Assembly (NCBI RefSeq): GCF_001039355.2
Contig: NW_019775537.1
Span: 187,351-251,350, forward strand
DNA from: Lingula anatina
Lineage: Eukaryota > Brachiopoda > Lingulata > Lingulida > Lingulidae
Length of the DNA stretch: 64,000 nucleotides
Reading direction: 5' to 3'
Part shown: positions 1-46,655 of the stretch, piece by piece
Layout: each line of letters opens with the position of its first letter
Numbering within the stretch: position 1 is the first letter of the stretch
Notes under the pieces: generated by a model
What the model was told of the DNA's origin: nothing
The model's database searches: none
What the model saw: only the letters and a program-made list of their open reading frames with translations
Translations under genes and position numbers: made by a program

Positions 1-33356
<33,356 letters not shown>

Positions 33357-33652
33357 GTAATACAACCTGAAATATTAATTGTGGCCTTACGGCAAATACC
33401 AGTGAAATGCAGTTCATTTTTTGAGTTTGCTGTTTCTAATTTGGGATAATAAATTATTGTGTGCTGGTGGCTCAAAGGGCCAGTAGACTTAAGGCAGTTT
33501 TTTTTTTTTTTGGCATGGACATTGAAGATGTGAGGGTAGCTAGAGAATTGGTTTCTCTCTGAATATGCTCATGACAGGGAATATTTTTGTTTTGCTCAAA
33601 TTATGATATTTTGTGGTTTTCTGTTAGTCATTTTGTTTTTATGTACAGACAC

Positions 33653-33653
33653 N
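33653..33653. other. Single-base assembly gap after the SAM exon
   Basis: The N lies about 300 bases after the partial SAM exon. No overlap is visible across it, so sequence could be missing here, including the terminal neurabin exon. Confidence 0.8.
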
Positions 33654-36642
33654 TTTTTTTAATTAAACAGTGCCTATCACTGCATACCTTCTTCCCAAAA
33701 TACCTGTGTCATTGTCTTGGCATTTTTCATTCATTGAAGTCGGCCTAAATGTCACTACATGTGAAATAGGCTGCTTGATTTGATCTAATTCATGGCAGTT
33801 TTACTTAACTTTGTAAAAGAAAGTGTCCAAACATTATTTGCAACAGCCTTATTTTAGAAGATAAAATATTCTTTTCTTCTGTCGTACTGCATGTGGTCTA
33901 GACTCTGAGCAATCTCCAACTGATTCCACTCAACAATAAAGTGATCAAGTTATCAGTAATTTCATAGGCCCAGAGAGAGTGAGAATCCAGATCATGGTAT
34001 TCTTACTCATAGTTTAGGTGAGGCACAAATCTACTAGCACAAAGTGTGTGCCTTATAGGGATTAAAATGATCAAACAAGTAGGGAGGAAATTGTCTTCTT
34101 GCTGTTAAGTCATTTTTTAAAAATAATCGACAAATAAACTAAAAGCAGTAGAATGTGATACAACAATGCCTATGGTTCAAAGGTTGTCAGATGTACATAA
34201 TTCCTATTTAATACATTGTATTATATTATGCTGTACTAACATTGTTATTTATTGCCAATATTTTACCATGAAAATGTGCAAATGGTCGATTAATTGGTTC
34301 TTGAACATCAGTGAGAGAGAGAGAGAGACGCAATCAGTGAATGCATTTCATATTCAAGTACATATGTAACAGTTGGTGATATTAAAATTAATTGTAGATA
34401 ATGTAATTTGGTATTAGTATGTTCACATTAGTCACCCCCATGTGATTATTATGATCATTTCTTTTATGTACTTTAAAATATTGAACTTCTTGTAGTGTTG
34501 TTTTATCCAACAAGAGAATGATAAGAGCTCTTGTAAATGTATGTCTGGCTCTACATTAGTGAGCAAATGATGATAATCAGTTTGAAACTGAAGTCTTGAT
34601 CATCTTAAGTGAATGTATGCGGTATCATCAACTTCTATGTAGACTACTGTAAGCAAGGGCAGGTTGTGATTAGTCAGAGGGGCAGATTTTAATTAGGAAT
34701 GGATGGGTAAATATGTATGATATGGAATGCAGTGGGGAAGGCAGAATCTTGTACACCTGTTGAATGCTTTTGGACCTGTTAACAGCCACACAGATGCTGT
34801 AGAGTGCTGCTGGACACAGATGTTTGTTTCAAGCAAGCTCCATTTGAACTTGGCTCATACAGTGCAAGCCTGTATCCAGATATTTCAAAGGAGGGGTTCT
34901 ATTTCTAAAAAAAAAAGGTGTACCTTTTTATCCTTTTAGCTGATTCAACTTGAAAAATGATATATTACCTATATCAAGCTTTGAGAGCAGTAGTTTCGAA
35001 TCATATCCCCCCTTCCCTGCCTATGGGCCTGCAATGTAATTTTAAATGCTTATACTACATGAGATTGTGAATCCATTTTTTTATTTTATTATTTTTTTAA
35101 TGCTAATTTAATTCAGATCAGCTAAGTCCAGGTTCAGATAGGATTTGCACCAACTTTCTATGTGTAAACTGGTATTTTCTCAGCAGTCTGTGTCCACAGG
35201 GAGAGAGGCATACTGGTCAGTGTTAAGGTGCCTTGGCCTGTGATAAGGGAAAACGTGGAAATTGCCATCAAGTTTTAATATCCTGTTGAAGCAAGGAGGG
35301 TTTTTTCTATGATATGAATTAAGCAATATGATGACCTGGTGTCTTTCCAACATTGATAATTATTAGGATTTTCTATTATGTGCATCAAGATTTTCAAATT
35401 ATGTGTATATTTTTTTTCCTGGTTTTACTGATGTTTCATTACAAAGGCATCTGAACAAGTTTTGTAAAATCCTCATCACGGTCTATGTTAGCTATTAATG
35501 TAATAAGAGATGCAGTGCTCAGTGCAGGGCTATCAAAACATTGATACAATGTATCCTTAGGTTACTGGAATACCTTTGAGCCTTATGCATCTCAAATTTA
35601 TATTTAAGTAAAAGATATGTTCTTAACCACTGCTGTCTGCTTCTAAGTGATGTACTCTCAAGATAGTTGAAGCTCTGATAGAGAGAAAGCTTTCCCATAC
35701 CAGTATGATTTATCCAATCTTGTTGCAATATATGCAGACAACATAGACATTATGTGTTCACCATAATTATTAGTCAAAGTTCATTGAATATCACAACTCA
35801 TTAAGGAGATGGGAAGTAATGTATCTCCAGTGAATAAAATATTTTCACTGAACATGGAACTTGTGTTGTTGTTTAAAGTTATGATGATGACTTTTTTTTT
35901 CTCCAACGACAGTGTGGATGACCTTACCACCTTCATTACAGACAGTTAAGTCCCTCTTCCTCCAGGATATTGGATTACATTAAACAAATTTGAATGATCC
36001 TATTTAAGAAAACAGCAATACAACATTTTGTTCATTCTTGAGACTTTGGCTTTAGAATATATGCAAAAAAGAAAACTAGCTACAACCTTGCTCTGCTTTC
36101 AATTAACTGTTGTCTCCATTAGCTTACTTAATTTGGTTACATTTATGTACCCAATTAGTATGAAAATACTCATTGATGGTACATGAGGATGCATGCATGT
36201 AACTGCCGTTCTTTAACATAAATAAGGGAACAATTGCTTGTCAGTCATATTTCAATATTTAATAGAGTTTTGTACTTTTGATCTGTCCAAAATCATTGAA
36301 AATGAAGGTCATTCAGCACATTACTGCAAAGAACATGGACAGCTTTTACAATTCCAGATGCCAAAATTAATTGCAAATCAATATCAACTTTTCATAGCAT
36401 TAATCTATTTATTCTATTTTTCATTTGCATTGTTCATTGCTGTATCTTTATCCAGATGATATGTATAGAGATAGAAAACAAAATATGAAACCAACTTTTC
36501 ATGCTGTTTGTTTAGCCATTCTATTTTCCATTGGCTTTATACAATGCAGCATCTTCATTCAGATGATATGCACAGGTAAATCCGAAATGATTTTTGTTGA
36601 GTCTTTCCCATGATAATGATGTCCTTTCTAATCATAATTTAC

Positions 36643-36714
<72 letters not shown>
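36643..36714. repeat. (TTA)n microsatellite
   Basis: About 24 TTA units roughly 250 bases upstream of the PDE12 start codon. Confidence 0.97.
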
Positions 36715-36716
<2 letters not shown>

Positions 36717-36959
36717 TTTTACAGATAAAATAAATATCAACATCTACATATATTTCAATTAATATTCAGTAAATAATAAATCAAATTGCTACCTTCCTCT
36801 CCAAAGCTGCAGCAATGTCAAACCAAAAAAAGCCGAGCGAAGGTAGCTTGTCTTGGGATAAGCGTTCTTCATTATAGAAGTCTCGTAATAAAAGCAGTGC
36901 TTGCAACTCGTGGCGAAAGCGGTGAAGTTTATTACTTAGGAATTGTTGTGAAATGCCCA

Positions 36960-37158
36960 ATGAATCGGACATTCATTTTTAGCACAACTAATAAGATTTT
37001 CTTTGGTTTAGCCAGACAAAGATTTTCTACCATGTCTTTCCCAAAGGTTTTCGTTCGGTCAGACGAGGCGGAAAAGCTGCACATACAGTTAACTTTACCG
37101 TCGTTTTACGGATACAAACTAGACCTCGGCTTGGAAAGGTCCGTCGACGAGGAATTGG
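36960..37158 (+). CDS. PDE12: PDE12 exon 1: probable mitochondrial leader
   Basis: From ATG 36960 the protein begins MNRTFIFSTTNKIFFGLARQ, followed by RFSTMSFPK: no acidic residues, several Arg/Lys, Ser/Thr and bulky hydrophobics, and an Arg-X-X-Ser-type site. That is what a matrix-targeting presequence looks like. A second in-frame Met at 37032 would drop the leader. The frame stays open upstream to 36786, but that extension resembles nothing. Ends in phase 1 at G|GTAAGG. Confidence 0.8.
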
Positions 37159-39426
37159 GTAAGGAGAAAAACAAATATCCTGACTTTTAGTTGAGAAATA
37201 TAATACTTGCATCGCAAATGGGATAAGTACTTGGAGTTGTACTATGTCTTGCCTCACAGTCAGTTGGGACATGTTAGGCTGTCCTAGCAATTCCCTACGT
37301 CGCACCTGTATAATTTGCATTTATAGGTTGATGACGTTTTAGTCTTTGTTCCAGCTACCTTGGACAAATAAAATGCCCGAGCACTTAGGCATGTCAATGC
37401 TGCCACTTACACCCCATTTGTAAATGATGTCACATAGAGCCTCGATAGTTTATTGTTCCTTATGTTGGAATGAGGCTTTACCTGGGTAGCATGCACATGT
37501 AAGACCGAAAACTGGGGCAACATTATGTCTTATAATGATGTATCATATTGGAATTAGAACAAATTCAGTAACATTGAGTAATTGGTCTCTTGCACCCCTG
37601 GGCCCAATATTATGATTAATATTAAAAACATTCATTGCAAGAATTGCATATTTTTGGTTTTTGAATATCACAGCAAATAGGTTTTAGTTTCTTTGCTTCA
37701 CAGCACAGCACAGTGCCTGACATGTTAATTTTTTTCCAGGCAGATGCTTAGATAGAATGGTGGCAAGTATAGTGGTTAAGGTAAAGAAAAAGGGGAAGAA
37801 AAAGATCAAAACTGAATTGTCTACAATAGCTGACACGCTGAAAGTCAACTTGTACCACCAAGACGTAAAGGTAGATGTCGCCACACTAAACAAGCATGCC
37901 TGGATCCAAGATGCTCTACTGGAAGTTGGTGAGACTAAGTTCCAGGTTGAGTTCAATCCACCTACAGTGAAATCCCTTCAGTTACCAGACCATGTGGTGG
38001 TCAGGCTTCCTGTCCACCCTAAACTTGATGTAAATTTTGCTGAAACTGACCAGTGTGCTTTTGCATGGTATAGAAACGTATCGGGTAGCACAAAGCACAA
38101 CACTAATAAAGGGATGGCTATGGAGGTGGATGACCATTGTCTGGACAATAATGACCACTGGATTGAAGTTGGAAGGACTCTCAGATATGTTCCAACTAAG
38201 GAAGATTTAGGACATGAACTAATATTACAGTGCACTCCAAAATCTGGAGACAGAACTGGGAAGACAGTGACTGCCAAAAGCGAAAAAGTTAAAGATGCAT
38301 ACATAACAGATGTTTATCCTTTTGAGAAGAGACATTCTTTCACCAAGAACAACAGTGACCATGGAAGGTAAGAGATTCTTTATCAGATATCTTTGAGATT
38401 TATGTTTTCAAATAAGTAGATTAATCATTTTTGATAAATGTTATTAGAAATTAAGAGAGTTCATTAATTATTTTTCAGTAGTATGATGATTCCACAATTT
38501 CCAATTTCAAAATTTGATTACTAGTACTTGAAGAAATGTCAATCATTTTATATGTATGACATCTAATTAAAGATGTAATATTTACCCTTCTTCAGCTTTC
38601 GCATGGTAAGCTACAACATTCTAGCAGATTTGTATGCAGACTCGGACTTCTCCCGTGACGTTCTGTATCCGTACTGCCCAGCAGAATGTTTGGCCAAAGA
38701 CTATAGATACCCCCTGATATTGTGGGAACTGAGAGGTAGGATGGGATTGCATCATATTTCTTACTTGTTCATATTTTTCTACTTGAATTTGGCACTTATG
38801 TTTTCTTCAAGAAACAATCATGTCAGCCGTAAGCTGTATATCATATTTGATTTGAAGCCTATGGATGTATTATTATAATCTTTAAAAATTTAATAAATAA
38901 ATAAATAAAATAAAAATAAAAATTTTGATACAAATGCAGTTGTTGTGTTCTCTAAAAGACTATCTCAACTAACACAATAAGTAATTTTGCTACACTTCCA
39001 GGTCTGTGGTTATTTTGAAAGAGTCAGGTTTTTACCAATCAACATTTTTTGTTAGTCTGTACACAACACAATGTTCACAACAGGAAGTAATCAGATATTC
39101 CTTAAAGGAAAAAAAACAAACAAAAAAAATGTTCCCACTTCATACATATTTGTCTTATTCTTAATCATGTTATTGCAGACTACAATGCTGATGTGATCTG
39201 TCTCCAAGAGTTAGACAAGAAGCTGTTTCTTGGTGATCTGTCAGAGCAGTTCAGTAAACAGGGGTTCTCAGGTCATTTTAAGATGAAAACAAATGGCAAG
39301 GGAGGAGATGTGCCTGAAGGAACAGGGATTCTAGTCAGGAATTCCAAGTTCAGGTATGTTCTGTTACCAATGTGAATATTCTTGTCATTACCTCATGATA
39401 GAAGTATTCTCTTGCTCAACCCACTG

Positions 39427-39487
<61 letters not shown>

Positions 39488-42400
39488 AAGGAAGTACTGG
39501 CCCTAATTATAATTACCATGCAGATTTAACTTGTAGATTATATTTAGGTTGCACTGAATGTGGCTGTGATATTTTTTCTCAATTCTAGTTCATTCACCTT
39601 TTTATTTTATTTCAGTGTTTTAGAAGAATATTACATTGATTTGAAGGAGGTTCTAGAAAAAGACCCCATGTTTCAAGATTTGAAGAATAAAATTGCAACA
39701 AAACCAGTATTGCTTGAAAAAATGATGACTAGAACCACTGGATTACATGTAAGTTCATTTATATATTACTTTATATTTGAATATCCTTAGGCATGAGTAT
39801 AATGGGAATTTATTTCTCTCTTCATCCTCCCCCCAAAATATAGAATCATAATGAGACCAGTTATGATATATTGATAATGTAAAAACCATGTGCATATCAG
39901 TTGCTATAGAAAACTTTTTATTGCTAAATTTTCTTTTAAAAGATATTTTTGATGTTTTACTGTTACCAGATTAAATAATACAAGCTGTGTGTTTTTTATC
40001 CTTTCCAGGTAGTGGTCTTAGATTCCAAAGAAGTTCCTGACAGAAAGATATGTGTTGCTACAACCCACCTTTACTTTCACCCCAAGTCTCCTAACATTCG
40101 ACTTATCCAGGCTGACATGTGCCTGCAGTACCTCTCTCAGATAGTGAAGGGATACAAGGAAAAGGTAAGTTATGTATTGAGTACATGTTGTATTTCATTT
40201 TCTGTCATTAAGTAAAAAGTAAAAACTGGATATAATTTAAGATAAGACTTTTTTTGCCAAACAGAGGGTTTATTTTAGACATATCAGAATTTTGAGTTAT
40301 TTCACTGAAATGTTTATTGAAGTACTTGCATATTTAAAGATTTTTTTCAACATTATCACATTTAATAAGATAAGAAAATGATTTAAAACATTTGGGTAAT
40401 ATTTACTATGTGTGAGTAAGCTCTCTCTCTATAACATTAAAAAAGAGAAAAGCCATTTTCCTGTACATCACACATTTCCCCTTTGATCTCTCTGCACATT
40501 TATTTCTCCCATTTGTTTCTGGCTTATTATAAATCTTTTCCAGTTTATAGTGGTTTTGCAATATGTCATAGCACCAGTTACAAATGTCAAGTGCCACTCT
40601 GTCATGCTGAAGTGATCATGTGAAACTTGCATGCAGCTGACACATTCATGTTTTATAAAAACCTAAGCTGGACTTCAGGGGCTTCTTAAGAATAAGACTA
40701 TTGATGTTTTTTGTCTTAATATTTTTCATTTTTGTTTGCAAAGCCAGATATTAAACGTGGTTGAAACTACATTTTTTTTCATAATATGCCATATTCATAC
40801 CTATTTTTATTCCCTCTCTCTTCCTGTTTTTTTTTTTTGTCATTTATTCTGATCATGTAGTCTAAAAGGGATTGACATTTCAGTGTAGGATTTGAAGTAC
40901 ATGCTGCGATACTTTAATCAAACTTGTTATTCTAGTGAGTGGTTGGAATAGGGTTTCTTGGCATCTGTTTTTCAAACTTAAATGTCAGTGTAAGCTTTTA
41001 CGTTGTTGTGAAGACATTTTGTTTTCATTTGTCTTATATTTAATTTTCATTTTGACACCAAGGGATTTTTAGTGGCACAAATGTGTTTTTGTAAAATGGC
41101 ATTTCATTCATAATCCTGCATTATGTTTCATGTTACTACATATCAGGTGTCAGACTGGGGTAAGTCAGCCCCATGATAATTTTACTTTTATATGTTTATG
41201 ATTCCTTCTTTTTTGTGAATACTTGGACAGTCCATGCAAAATAGAACTCATTGTATAAATTGGTATTTTGGCAGCATTTTCCTTAATCTGTGTCTGTACT
41301 ACCAATTGATTTAAACTACCCCTTAGTTCGAACTTAATAAATTTAGATTTGTGGTTTATAAGAAAAAGACCTTAAGATATCTTGTGGGCATCATCCCCCC
41401 ACCCACGCACCCCAGTATTTGTACTTGATAACCATTACGTAACTGTAACATTGAATTTTAAGGTCATGTATGAGGAAACCATAAAAGATATGACAATAGA
41501 TCGTTGCAGGTGAATGAAATTAAAATTGACATTTTTGTTCCAGTATTTAAAGGGATAATAACTCTTCGTATGAGATCTATATTTCACAATAAAAACATTG
41601 TGAATAACTCATAGAAATATAATATATTCTGTTTTACCACAAAAACGGCAGTAATAGCTATTATTCTGATATCTGAGCTTGTCTTTAGACCACGTGACCT
41701 CCATTGATGGCTATACTATGTTAAAATCTCTTAAGAGATTTTAACAAAAAACCAAACTTTTAAGAAAAAAACCAGGGACTAACTTTGAATGTAAAAATGG
41801 ATTCATTAACCATTGGTAAGTATGGGAAAATTGTTGTTTACTCCAGGAAAATTCATTTTTTGGCCGAAACAAAGAGTTATTATCCCTTTAACATTTGCTA
41901 TTTATTAAAAAGGTTTTTATTTCTTACTTATTGATAATAAGTAAAAACTGAAAAGAATAAGGTTTTAGCAGTTGCACAATGTAAACATGTCATTTGCTCT
42001 TTCTGGTGAAAAAATAATGATGACATTATTGATGTTAAATTTAAATCATGAGCTAATTTGTCACATGGTTGCAGAAAATCTCTCTGTATATAGGGCACCT
42101 GCTGGTGTGTTTACCTATGAACAAGGATTTATTTAAAAACTCCTCTTTTCTCTAAATAAAAAAAAAAAGATTTTCATGAAAGATACACAAGAAAAAATGG
42201 ATGATCATTACAAATATAGAAGCTCAGTAAGGATTTGTTTGACAAAATTGCTTCTTGTCTACAATCTGCTTCAGTGATTTAAAGTCTTTCCTTTATTTTT
42301 CTTTCTGATTTTTCCCCTTTAACTGTTTTTCCAAAATAAATCATGGTAATTATGCATATTCACTGAATGGAGAGTCATTACAAACATAATAGCTCAGCAA

Positions 42401-44692
42401 GGATTTGTTTGACAAAATTGCCTCTTGTCTACAGTCTGATTCAGCAGCTACAAGTAATTCGATTTTTTACGGAAGTGTATAATCTATAACGTCTGGTCAG
42501 ATTTCCAAGATCTTGCTCAAAGGAAGGGAGGTCAGGTTTCTGGAAATTTGTTTCTGAATGAAGGAAATGATCAGAATTGCATTTTCTTGAGAATGTTTCT
42601 TTGATTGCAGTTTGAAAGAAGGAGAGATAATGTGGGCTGTTTTCTACAAGTATCAGTTATTTCCTGAGAACATGTTTTCTGACTGTCCAATGTAATGTGA
42701 TGATTTGTAATGACCACTTTCAGTTAGTAGGTGTTGAATAACAGAACACTCAGCCAGGTTGCTGCTGTACCAATCATGACATCCATGAATTTAAAAGAGA
42801 AATTGATTACTGGCTTTCATTTTTTGGTCATTATAGCAAACAAAAGCACGTTATTGTATCCTATCTAACCTTGCATTTTAAGTTCCTTTTTTTAGAAGAA
42901 AGATTTTTGTGAAGATACTTTATGGGAATGTCACACTTGTCATAGAAACATTCAGTGCTTGAATTCATTTCCACGCACTCAAACAGGCATGCTTGTTCAT
43001 GCTTTCACACAGACATGCACATATACAAATACGGGCTCAGATGTACAAATGTTTGCACAACCTGTTCATGTGACAGCTAATTGCAGCGTAATTTACTCCA
43101 GGGAGAACATCTACCTGTGATAATTTGTGGTGACTTCAACAGCAGCCCAATCACCGGGGTGAGCCAGTTCATGATGCAAAAGGAGGTTCCTGCCAATTAC
43201 ACCGATTGGTTTGCTGGTAAATGTTTTAATGTTGTTCTCTCTTCCTCAGCCATACACTGTATAATACACAGACAAATTGTTTGTGCCTGGATATATACTG
43301 ATTACTGTGTCTGTCTGTGTGGTAGCTGTCACTGTCAATGTCCACACCCCTTTTTTTCACCTTATAAATCCCAAACCATATTTTTGTTTTACTTCAAATT
43401 AACTTGTTTGGTAAAAATGTAATTTCTATTTCTTATTCCTTTTAAATTGTTTTTACTTACATTGGCCCAATAAGTGCCAAACTGCATTTTGTATTACTTC
43501 ATATTAGCTGAGTGGCATTGTTTGGTTAAAGGGGATGTTCCTGTCAAAAATCAGCATGATCATATGATTTTATATGAGTTATTGTTTACTAGAATGTGCC
43601 TGTGCATATTTAATTCAGAGAGGGATGAAGTAACATTTTTTAATTTCTACATTATTTGTTTTTATCAGTTTTTCCTGATTTAATCAATTCTTTTAAAACC
43701 CTGTTTTATCCTTTATTCCGGTTGCATTGTTAAGTTTACTGAAAAAAAATTGGATTTAAGACTCAAAACAAAAATCATTATGTTTAATATTATTATTGGA
43801 GGAATTGTTACGACTTTTCATTGTTAAGTATCTGTATGTTTGCCAGTTATGCTGACTACTTTGGGAAGAAAACCCCCCCTCTTCATAGAATGACCAGCAC
43901 AGATTTATTGATTTCAAACTCAGTCACGTTAAGCATTATCTTGAACATCTGAGGGATTAAAAAAAGAATGCCTTTTGGCAGTAAATGGATCCCACATCTT
44001 GACACTTAGTCCATACCAGCCTGATATATGGTGCTTGTCTTGAAACCTTGTGACATCAAAGTCTTCATATCTAAGACAGCAAGAAGCACTTGTTGTGGCG
44101 TTCTATGCTTGAAAGGTTTACATTTGTTTAAATGTATTAATGGTTATGTTTTATTTTAGTCTTCCCCCTCCCCCCCCTAAAAAAATAATAAATAAATAAA
44201 TAAATATTTTTAATTACCATTCCTATGTGACAAGCCTTTATTTCATTATTCTTTAACTTTGGGCCACAGTATTTGCTCCTTTCCTCCCTTTTCTTGTACT
44301 TACATGTCTTCATGTTTCGATGTTTTGAAGTCATAGGTATGTTAACTGAAATCAATAAATTTCCCTTAAGGTCATTTTTGTACATAACATGTGATGCTAT
44401 TGTATGATTTTTATTTTCAGGTGGAAAAGAGGAATATGTAGAAGACTTAAAACTGCGGCATGACTTCAATTTCACCAGTGCATGTGGCTTTCCTAGGTAC
44501 ACCAATTATGTAGGTGGATTTGAGGGCTGTCTGGATTATATCTACATAGAGTCAGATTATTTTCAGGTGTCCAAAGTAATACCACTGCCGTCACACGAGG
44601 AGATCACACAGCATGGGGCTTTACCTAATCAATGTTTTCCATCAGATCACTTGGCTCTCGTATGTGATATTACTTGGAAACAACAGAAATAG
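36960..44692 (+). CDS. PDE12: 2',5'-phosphodiesterase 12 (mitochondrial deadenylase), complete
   Basis: Eight exons: 36960-37158, 37740-38367, 38596-38735, 39179-39353, 39616-39748, 40009-40164, 43087-43216 and 44421-44692 (stop TAG). All phases match, giving 610 residues against 609 in human PDE12, which supports the chosen start. PDE12 belongs to the endonuclease/exonuclease/phosphatase (EEP) superfamily with CCR4-type deadenylases. It removes poly(A) from mitochondrial RNAs in the matrix and degrades 2-5A oligoadenylates. Catalytic motifs are intact: SYNILAD, VICLQE (metal-binding Glu), THLYFHP, GDFNSSP (Asp/Asn) and SDHLALVCD (His). YTNYVGGF-GCLDYI and VIPLPSHEE near the end are near-identical to the vertebrate protein. 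The gene lies head-on to the rost-like gene. Intron six (40165-43086) is the largest and carries a MITE. Confidence 0.96.
37740..38367 (+). CDS. PDE12: PDE12 exon 2: N-terminal non-catalytic domain
   Basis: The largest exon (628 nt). A Lys-rich VKKKGKKKIK run is followed by a beta-rich region with VNLYHQDVKVDVATLNKHAW, the FQVEFNPP/SLQLPDHVVV segment and LPVHPKLDVNFAE. Human PDE12 has matching KLYYREEAV, VERNPP and FPVCPKLSLEF segments. This domain precedes the nuclease core and is thought to pack on it. Ends in phase 2. Confidence 0.95.
38596..44692 (+). CDS. PDE12: PDE12 exons 3-8: EEP nuclease core
   Basis: Six exons carry the Mg2+-dependent nuclease fold. SFRMVSYNILADLYADSDFS opens the core and YNADVICLQELDK carries the metal-binding Glu. 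GGDVPEGTGILVRNSKF, CVATTHLYFHPKSPNIRLIQ, PVIICGDFNSSPITGVSQF and the last exon with the SDH catalytic His follow. No stop, frameshift or lost catalytic residue is seen. The stop TAG at 44690-44692 is followed by an AT-rich tail; candidate AATAAA signals occur near 45490 and 45903. Confidence 0.95.
39428..39486. repeat. (TTA)n microsatellite
   Basis: About 19 units inside PDE12 intron 4. The poly-Leu frame across it is not a gene. Confidence 0.97.
41547..41891. mobile_element. TTAA-flanked MITE in PDE12 intron 6
   Basis: Perfect 20-nt terminal inverted repeats, TTAAAGGGATAATAACTCTT at 41547-41566 and its reverse complement at 41872-41891, enclose about 305 bases without an open frame. If TTAA is the target duplication, the inverted repeats proper start AGGGATAATAACTC, which would fit a non-autonomous element of a TTAA-targeting superfamily. 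A perfect 26-nt palindrome sits inside at 41720-41745, centred on CTTAAG. Confidence 0.65.
42197..42446. repeat. Pair of about 75-nt direct repeats
   Basis: 42197-42275 and 42367-42446 share ATCATTACAAA/GTCATTACAAA, AGCTCAG-AAGGATTTG and TTTGACAAAATTGC-TCTTG in the same order, about 85-90% identical, separated by about 90 bases. They lie in PDE12 intron 6; no function is evident. Confidence 0.7.
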
Positions 44693-46655
44693 TATAAACG
44701 TAAGCATCGCACTTCCTACAGAATATATAGTATTCTCTTTGTTTGGGTGAGATTTAAAAGTGCATTGAAGCATTTGCAAGGCATCAAGTTGAACATACGC
44801 TGGAATCTTTTATATCAGAAAGTTACACATTAGCATAAATTTCTCCCTGTAAAAAAAAAATTAAACTTAATATTGATGTAAGTCAGTATTATTCTTCCGA
44901 CCTGTAGTACCACGTCAAATAGGTTTTATCAATTCTTGCTGTTGCTAAGTGTTACTAAAGGAATAATGAAGTGGCGATAATGCTCTCTGCTTCAAATTAC
45001 AGTAACATGCAATATGATGATCAAGGAAAGGATCACACTCTCAGTCACATTATACCATCTACTGGGCAACCTATGTAACAGGATCATTGCCTTTCTAGTT
45101 GTAACAATTATTATTTATCTCTCTTTTCTTTGTTTTCGTTTTCTGAATTTTTTTTCTTGAAAATTTCATATTGGGTTGGTGACTGTATGCGTTAACTTAC
45201 GGTGTGCTGTAAAAAAAATACTGCAGCAACAGCCAATTACTAAGTAGAGATTCATATACCATATTTCAAGTTGAATAATTAAGTCATTATAAAATTTGCA
45301 ATGAGTTATTTTCACATTGGACCTGATAATTAATATGTTGAAGGCATGGTAACTCAAATATAAGTTCATTCCCTTAGTCATCATCTGATAAATTTTATAG
45401 AGCAATATGCTTAACAAGCACACCAAAGCTATATTTTGCTTATAAGAAGAGTGAAAACACAATGAGAAATGAAAATGTCATTTATTGTAAAATAAAGAAA
45501 TCAAATCCATACATAAAAACATAATCATGTAAAGGTCTACCAAAAACCCAATTTAATGAAGAATTTCTGTTCATTTTAGTTTCAAGACACCAATTAATAT
45601 TTCTAAATATTGTGTAAGAATTCATTTCTACTTTAAATTTGTAGATCAACATTTTGTTAATGTTTGGTTCAACAGCCATTTGTCTTTATATTCTGATTAA
45701 TCACTTTTTTGTCTTTGGTAGTTAAACTCTTTCTGAGGCAATGTACAAAATGTACAAAAATTTAATTTGTGTAAGAAAAAGCTATTTCGTTGGCAAGGTT
45801 CTTTCTTATATATACATGGCAACACAAAGTCTTGCTTATGTGTATTTACATTAACCATATTAAAGGGAGCCTAAAATGTATCATACACTTCATTTACAGC
45901 TCAATAAATTATTACTTAATAAATTTAATTATTAAGTTTGAGTATTATTTACACTGTGTGTGTGTGTTTATATAATTTTGAACCAGACATAATGTTTTCT
46001 TTAAGTGTCTGTAGTTTGAAGTATTGTTGAAAATGTTGACCTCCCCTTTAACTTATAAAAATTCAAATTTGATTCATCCCATTGATTGTGAATTAAAACA
46101 CTTCAGTTTTTTCCCTGCTCCGCTTACTGAGTTTAGAAATCATGCATTTGCATCACGGGAAGATTTTTATGTAGTTTTTATCCTTAATCTATATCCCTTT
46201 TAATACAGTCTTAAACTTTTTTTATAATTTCAACTTTTACAGTTTTTAACACCACAACACTTTTACAGGTCAATTTACCCCCAAAATTCATTATTTTATG
46301 AATTAATGGCTAAATAAATTATCTCTTGACTTGATTTTCATTACTTCTAGTGAGCTCTGACAATTATCTAATTACTGGATATGCTTTTAGCCTTTACATT
46401 AGGTTTACCCAGTATGAGGTAAAAATACTGGAATATTTATAACAGTGGCATAGAGATCTTTTTAGACGCATGTCCTCCTATCCAGACTTGCCAATTTTTT
46501 AAAGCCCGGATTTATTTGTAATCCCCACATTTTGCTACTTCTCAATGAAGACTTTCTGCTGGAAATACTTCTATCAACTACATCAAATGTTCTTTGATTT
46601 AAAAATTGCAGATTCTTTGGTTGTCATCTAGCTTCAGTGTGAAGTTCTATTCTTG
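44693..46655. other. Convergent spacer between PDE12 and the rost-like gene
   Basis: About 2 kb of AT-rich DNA holding the 3' UTRs of both genes. Several AATAAA (plus) and TTTATT (minus) hexamers could serve as poly(A) signals. Short open frames here have no recognisable protein and no codon bias. Confidence 0.65.

Larger units (their letters stand above)
33357..36959. other. Neurabin 3' intron/UTR and spacer upstream of PDE12
   Basis: No confident exon is visible on either strand in about 3.6 kb. A single N (33653) marks an assembly gap early in the stretch, which may have swallowed the terminal neurabin exon. The rest is AT-rich with short random open frames, a (TTA)n microsatellite at 36643-36714, and a degenerate direct repeat near 36384-36466 and 36490-36576 (both contain CAACTTTTCAT and CAGATGATATG). 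The last 170 bases before the PDE12 start are richer in CpG and probably hold its promoter and 5' UTR. Confidence 0.6.
40165..43086. other. PDE12 intron 6
   Basis: A 2.9-kb intron without an additional coding signal. It contains a TTAA-flanked MITE at about 41547-41891 and a pair of about 75-nt direct repeats at 42197-42275 and 42367-42446, described separately. Confidence 0.8.

Noticed and set aside
35913-35950. Possible terminal neurabin exon reading VDDLTTFITDS then stop, after a T-rich acceptor
   Set aside because: Does not supply the missing SAM helix and has no family match; would need an unseen exon before it.
36786-36959. Upstream in-frame extension of PDE12 exon 1
   Set aside because: No resemblance to PDE12; starting at 36960 gives the family length of about 610 and a plausible leader.
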